Source of the DNA: an uncultured Bacilli bacterium
GTDB taxonomy: Bacteria > Bacillota_I > Bacilli_A > RF39 > UBA660
NCBI GenBank assembly: GCA_934096785.1
Contig: CAKONA010000048.1
Span: 1-7,672, forward strand
Reading direction: 5' to 3'
DNA length: 7,672 bases
The position numbers were made by a program, and so were the translations under genes. Positions 5,192 to 7,672 of this stretch are shown here, one piece after another (within the stretch, counting starts at the first letter, position 1; each line of letters starts with the position of its first letter). The notes beneath the pieces are model-generated. The model did no database searches. It saw only the letters and a program-made list of their open reading frames with translations, and was not told the DNA's origin.

Positions 5192-6055
5192 ATGACAGAA
5201 GAAGTAAATAAAATAGATATGCACACACATTCATGTTATTCAGATGGAGATTTAACACCAGCAGAACTAATAGATTTAGCAGTCAAAAATAATATAAAGA
5301 CTTTATCAATAACAGATCATGACTCAATAGATGGAATTAAATCAATCGAAAAAGAAAATCATCGTAATATAGAAATATTTAATGGAGTAGAATTAACTGC
5401 ATTAAGAACCCATGGAAGAATGCATATTCTTGGTTATGGAATTGACTTAAATAATGAAGACTTAAACAAGAAAATGATAGAATTAAAAGACAACTGTATA
5501 AATTCGGTTCTATCAGTAATGGAACAAATAAAAAGAGATTATGGAATAAGATTCTCATATGAAGATATCAAAACTCTAATAAATTCAAATAAAAATATAG
5601 GTAGACATGACATAGCAGCACTATGTGTTAAATATGGATACGCATCTACTAAAAACGAAGCGTTTAAAAGATTTTTAATTGATGCTTATGATAAAACAAA
5701 AACTATAAGAAAAGGTATAAGTTATGAAGAATGTCTAGAAGTGATTGTTAAAAGTGGTGGAGTACCAGTACTAGCACATCCTAAATCATTAGAATTAGAG
5801 GAAAAAGACTTTCTTATATTATTAAGAGACATGATTTCATGTGGACTAGAGGGAATAGAAGTGTTTCATTCAACTCATTCAAAAGAGCAAATGAAATATT
5901 ATAAAGAAGTCGCTGAACATTACAATTTGCTTATAAGTGGTGGAAGCGACTATCATGGTGTTACTGTAAAGCCTAATATAGAAATAGCAACGGGCAAAAA
6001 CAACAACCTTAATATTAAAACACTGTCACTAGTAGATAGACTACATAACAGATGA
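5192..6055 (+). CDS. PHP-domain phosphoesterase (YciV/TrpH type)
   Basis: A 287-residue metal-dependent phosphoesterase of the PHP family, cytoplasmic. All metal motifs are visible: DMHTHSCYSDG (9-19; His11, His13, Asp18), TDHDS (41-45; His43), GVEL (65-68; Glu67), HILGYG (78-83; His78), AHPKSL (195-200; His196), EVFHSTHS (223-230) and GSDYHG (251-256; Asp253, His255). The central insert of about 100 residues with GRHDIA (137-142) is typical of the YciV/TrpH group, where E. coli YciV (RNase AM) acts as a 5'-3' exonuclease and related proteins hydrolyse 3',5'-nucleoside bisphosphates; which applies here is inferred. I start at 5192 because of its ribosome site and promoter; the ATG at 5147 would add 15 residues not expected in the family. 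It ends with TGA, 61 bases before a terminator, and appears monocistronic. Confidence 0.93.
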   Translation: MTEEVNKIDMHTHSCYSDGDLTPAELIDLAVKNNIKTLSITDHDSIDGIKSIEKENHRNIEIFNGVELTALRTHGRMHILGYGIDLNNEDLNKKMIELKDNCINSVLSVMEQIKRDYGIRFSYEDIKTLINSNKNIGRHDIAALCVKYGYASTKNEAFKRFLIDAYDKTKTIRKGISYEECLEVIVKSGGVPVLAHPKSLELEEKDFLILLRDMISCGLEGIEVFHSTHSKEQMKYYKEVAEHYNLLISGGSDYHGVTVKPNIEIATGKNNNLNIKTLSLVDRLHNR

Positions 6056-6116
6056 AAAAGACAGATAAAGAAAAAATGAATTCAAATAAAAGTCTGCGTA
6101 TGATAAAAAGAGAAGT

Positions 6117-6146
6117 AAAGTCTAGTATACACTAGGCTTTTATTTT
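6117..6146 (+). terminator. Intrinsic terminator after the PHP gene
   Basis: AAAGTCTAGT (6117-6126) pairs with ACTAGGCTTT (6131-6140) over ten positions with one G-T pair and the 4-base loop ATAC, followed by TATTTT (6141-6146), giving a nearly continuous T-tract from 6138. A compact strong hairpin. Its core TCTAGT/ACTAGG is shared with the terminator at 2942-2972. Confidence 0.85.
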
Positions 6147-6154
6147 GATATAAT
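6126..6154 (+). promoter_or_regulatory. Extended -10 promoter overlapping a terminator
   Basis: TGATATAAT (6146-6154) is a perfect extended -10 whose T is the last base of the terminator T-tract. At 17-base spacing TATACA (6126-6131), four of six to consensus, lies across the terminator loop. The -10 is 23 bases before the ATG at 6178. It would drive the TIM-barrel gene and gpmA. Confidence 0.75.
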
Positions 6155-6177
6155 GTTATAGAAAGGTAGGGAGAAAA

Positions 6178-6972
6178 ATGAATAATTTAGCTATTTGTAT
6201 AAGCAATGATAATAAGAACGTAACTCCATATGAAACTATAGACGCAGTAGTAGCATCTGGATTTAAAAATGTATTTATTCAGTGGTATGACAAAGACTTT
6301 GAAGTATCACAAGAAGAACAACTTAAATATATAAGAGAAAAAAATCTAAATGTAATATTTGCTCATCTAGGATACAAAGACTTAAACAATATATGGCTTG
6401 ATAATGAAATAGGGGAAGAATTAGTTAAAAAGTATTTAAGAAATTTAGATGAGTGTAAAAGTAATAATATAAATATGGTGGTAATGCATGCTTGTATTGG
6501 ATGGGATGCAGTAGAACCTAATAACCTAGGCCTTGAAAGATTTAGAAAAGTATGTGATTACGCAGAAAAGCTAGGAATAAAAGTTGCATTTGAAAATACA
6601 AAGATGAAAGGCTACCTAGAATTCTTACTTAAAAATATAAAGAATGATAACGTAGGAATTTGTTTTGACACAGGGCACTACCATTGCCACTTCAAAGATG
6701 ACTTTAACTTTAAATTATTCAAAGATAAAATATTTTGCTTACATATTCATGATAACCATGGAGAATTTGATGAACACTTGCTTCCATTTGATGGCTCACT
6801 AGATTATAATAAAGTAATTAGTGGCCTAAAAGAAGCAAACTACAAAGGATACACAACACTAGAGGTATGTTATATGAGAGACTATTTAAATAATATAGAT
6901 ATAAATGAATTTTATAATAAATCATACGAAGTAGGAGAAAAACTAGATAAATTATTAAAGGAGGACAAATGA
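6178..6972 (+). CDS. Sugar phosphate isomerase/epimerase-like TIM barrel
   Basis: A 264-residue protein of the AP-endonuclease 2 / xylose-isomerase-like TIM-barrel superfamily (PF01261 type), whose members isomerise or epimerise sugars, or cleave abasic DNA, with divalent metals. Barrel-strand signatures are in order: AHLG (62-65), VVMHACIG (101-108), VAFENT (136-141; Glu139), VGICFDTGH (159-167; Asp164, His167), [13 protein letters not shown] (188-200; His189, His191) and TTLEV (226-230; Glu229). The [16 protein letters not shown] stretch and the absence of endonuclease IV features favour the sugar isomerase/epimerase group; substrate unknown. Ribosome site AGGGAG at 6168-6173. It overlaps gpmA by ATGA (6969-6972), so the two are coupled; a link to carbohydrate metabolism is plausible but not proven. 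Confidence 0.9.
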   Translation: MNNLAICISNDNKNVTPYETIDAVVASGFKNVFIQWYDKDFEVSQEEQLKYIREKNLNVIFAHLGYKDLNNIWLDNEIGEELVKKYLRNLDECKSNNINMVVMHACIGWDAVEPNNLGLERFRKVCDYAEKLGIKVAFENTKMKGYLEFLLKNIKNDNVGICFDTGHYHCHFKDDFNFKLFKDKIFCLHIHDNHGEFDEHLLPFDGSLDYNKVISGLKEANYKGYTTLEVCYMRDYLNNIDINEFYNKSYEVGEKLDKLLKEDK

Positions 6973-7652
6973 AATTAGTATTATTAAGACATGGAGAAAG
7001 CGAATGGAACAAAGAAAATAGATTTACTGGATGGACAGATGTAGACTTATCAGAAAAAGGAGTTAAAGAAGCACAAGAAGCAGGGAATCTTCTTAAAGAG
7101 AAAGAATTCACTTTTGATATTGCCTTCACATCAGTATTAAAAAGAGCAAATAAGACACTAGAAATAGTATTAAAAGAAATGAATATAAATATTCCAGTAC
7201 ACTATAGTTATAGATTAAATGAAAGACACTATGGAGCACTTCAAGGACTCAACAAAGACGAAACAAAAAAGAAATATGGTGAAGAACAAGTACATATATG
7301 GAGACGTAGTTATGATGTAAGACCACCTGCACTTACTCGTGAAGATGAAAGATATCCAGGAAATGATTCTAAATATAAAGATTTAACTCCTGAAGAACTG
7401 CCTCTTACTGAATGCCTAAAAGACACATTAAATAGAGTACTACCATATTATAATAATGACATCTTACCACATCTAGAAAACAAAGAAAATGTTTTAGTAG
7501 TAGCTCACGGCAATAGTCTAAGAAGTATCATTAAATACTTAGAAAACATAAGTGATGAAGACATTATGAACGTAGAAATACCTACAGGAGTACCTTATGT
7601 ATATGAACTTGATGATAACTTAATGATAACAAATAAATACTTTCTAAAATAG
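6969..7652 (+). CDS. gpmA: 2,3-bisphosphoglycerate-dependent phosphoglycerate mutase
   Basis: Glycolytic and gluconeogenic enzyme that interconverts 3- and 2-phosphoglycerate through a phosphohistidine; cytoplasmic. Signatures are complete: LRHGESEWN (6-14; phospho-acceptor His8), [15 protein letters not shown] (17-31), SVLKRA (55-60), [15 protein letters not shown] (82-96; Glu85), the [10 protein letters not shown] segment (111-120) and VVAHGNSLR (177-185; His180). At 227 residues it is shorter than E. coli GpmA (250) but similar to the compact Gram-positive and Bacteroides forms; the missing part is mostly the flexible C-terminal tail. The start is supported by AAAGGAGG (6957-6964), one of the best ribosome sites here, lying inside the upstream gene, with ATGA overlap. 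Cofactor-independent mutase is common in low-GC bacteria; whether one is also present cannot be seen in this window. Confidence 0.97.
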   Translation: MKLVLLRHGESEWNKENRFTGWTDVDLSEKGVKEAQEAGNLLKEKEFTFDIAFTSVLKRANKTLEIVLKEMNINIPVHYSYRLNERHYGALQGLNKDETKKKYGEEQVHIWRRSYDVRPPALTREDERYPGNDSKYKDLTPEELPLTECLKDTLNRVLPYYNNDILPHLENKENVLVVAHGNSLRSIIKYLENISDEDIMNVEIPTGVPYVYELDDNLMITNKYFLK

Positions 7653-7654
7653 TC

Positions 7655-7672
7655 ATTTTACCCGTGTAAAAT
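7655..7672 (+). terminator. Hairpin at the window end, possible terminator of gpmA
   Basis: ATTTTAC (7655-7661) and GTAAAAT (7666-7672) form a perfect 7-base stem with the loop CCGT, starting two bases after the gpmA stop. The right arm ends exactly at the window edge, so the following T-tract, if any, cannot be seen. Confidence 0.45.

Noticed and set aside
6052..6135. A 27-codon frame whose ATG overlaps the PHP gene stop (ATGA) and which ends inside the terminator stem.
   Set aside because: No ribosome site before the ATG, Lys/Ser-rich low-information sequence, and its last codons are the terminator hairpin, so it is probably chance.
6818..7129. 103-codon frame on the minus strand.
   Set aside because: Spans the end of the TIM-barrel gene and the catalytic N-terminus of gpmA, both certain; no own ribosome site or family resemblance.
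43..7652. Possible use of TGA as tryptophan codon, given the extreme AT content.
   Set aside because: Trp is encoded by TGG throughout, and TGA ends the PHP gene and two ATGA-overlapped genes at family-appropriate lengths.
1..7672. CRISPR arrays, tRNA or rRNA genes, insertion-sequence ends, toxin-antitoxin or defence modules.
   Set aside because: No regularly spaced repeats, no tRNA-like arms, no transposase frame or terminal inverted repeats, and no recognisable defence domain were seen on either strand.

Overview
This is a low-GC bacterial chromosome segment, visibly well under a third G+C. All supported genes lie on the + strand, and strong AAAGGAG-type ribosome binding sites precede many of them. 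Stop codons TAA, TAG and TGA are all used as stops (TGA ends the PHP and TIM-barrel genes), so the code is standard and not that of Mycoplasma. With Lys/Asn/Ile-rich proteins this suggests a low-GC Bacillota (Bacilli, Erysipelotrichia or Clostridia-like) or a Mycoplasmatota relative that keeps the standard code. The sequence does not settle which.

Layout. (1) 43-2048: a tightly spaced run of five genes, namely a nitroreductase-family flavoprotein, two small unrecognised membrane proteins, a membrane-anchored DUF1287 protein and a 53-residue basic protein carrying a tandem 15-residue repeat. A hairpin at 2063-2096 may end it. (2) 2172-2972: a lipoprotein with a cyclophilin-like fold (PF18050 type), followed by degraded coding sequence. 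That sequence is an internal piece of oleate hydratase (MCRA family) joined to an unrecognised tail with an apparent one-base frameshift, closed by a clear intrinsic terminator. (3) 2975-4388: tag (3-methyladenine DNA glycosylase I) and a DUF1697 protein, each behind its own extended -10 promoter. (4) 4397-5127: a multi-spanning membrane protein translationally coupled to a conserved 68-residue protein. (5) 5162-6146: a PHP-domain phosphoesterase of the YciV/TrpH type. (6) 6126-7672: a sugar phosphate isomerase/epimerase-like TIM barrel coupled by ATGA overlap to gpmA (2,3-bisphosphoglycerate-dependent phosphoglycerate mutase), then a hairpin that reaches the window edge.

How it works together. 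Apart from the short operons, this looks like housekeeping and stand-alone accessory genes packed closely in one direction. The most consistent architectural theme is regulatory. TGnTATAAT extended -10 elements recur with little or no -35, several directly abutting or overlapping the terminator of the preceding gene, and three lie 21-23 bases before their start codons. Two start codons are better placed downstream of the longest reading frame (tag at 3132, PHP gene at 5192). I do not see a convincing new defence, mobile or toxin-antitoxin system. The least explained items are the 1-2 kb membrane/DUF1287/repeat-peptide cluster and the oleate hydratase remnant.
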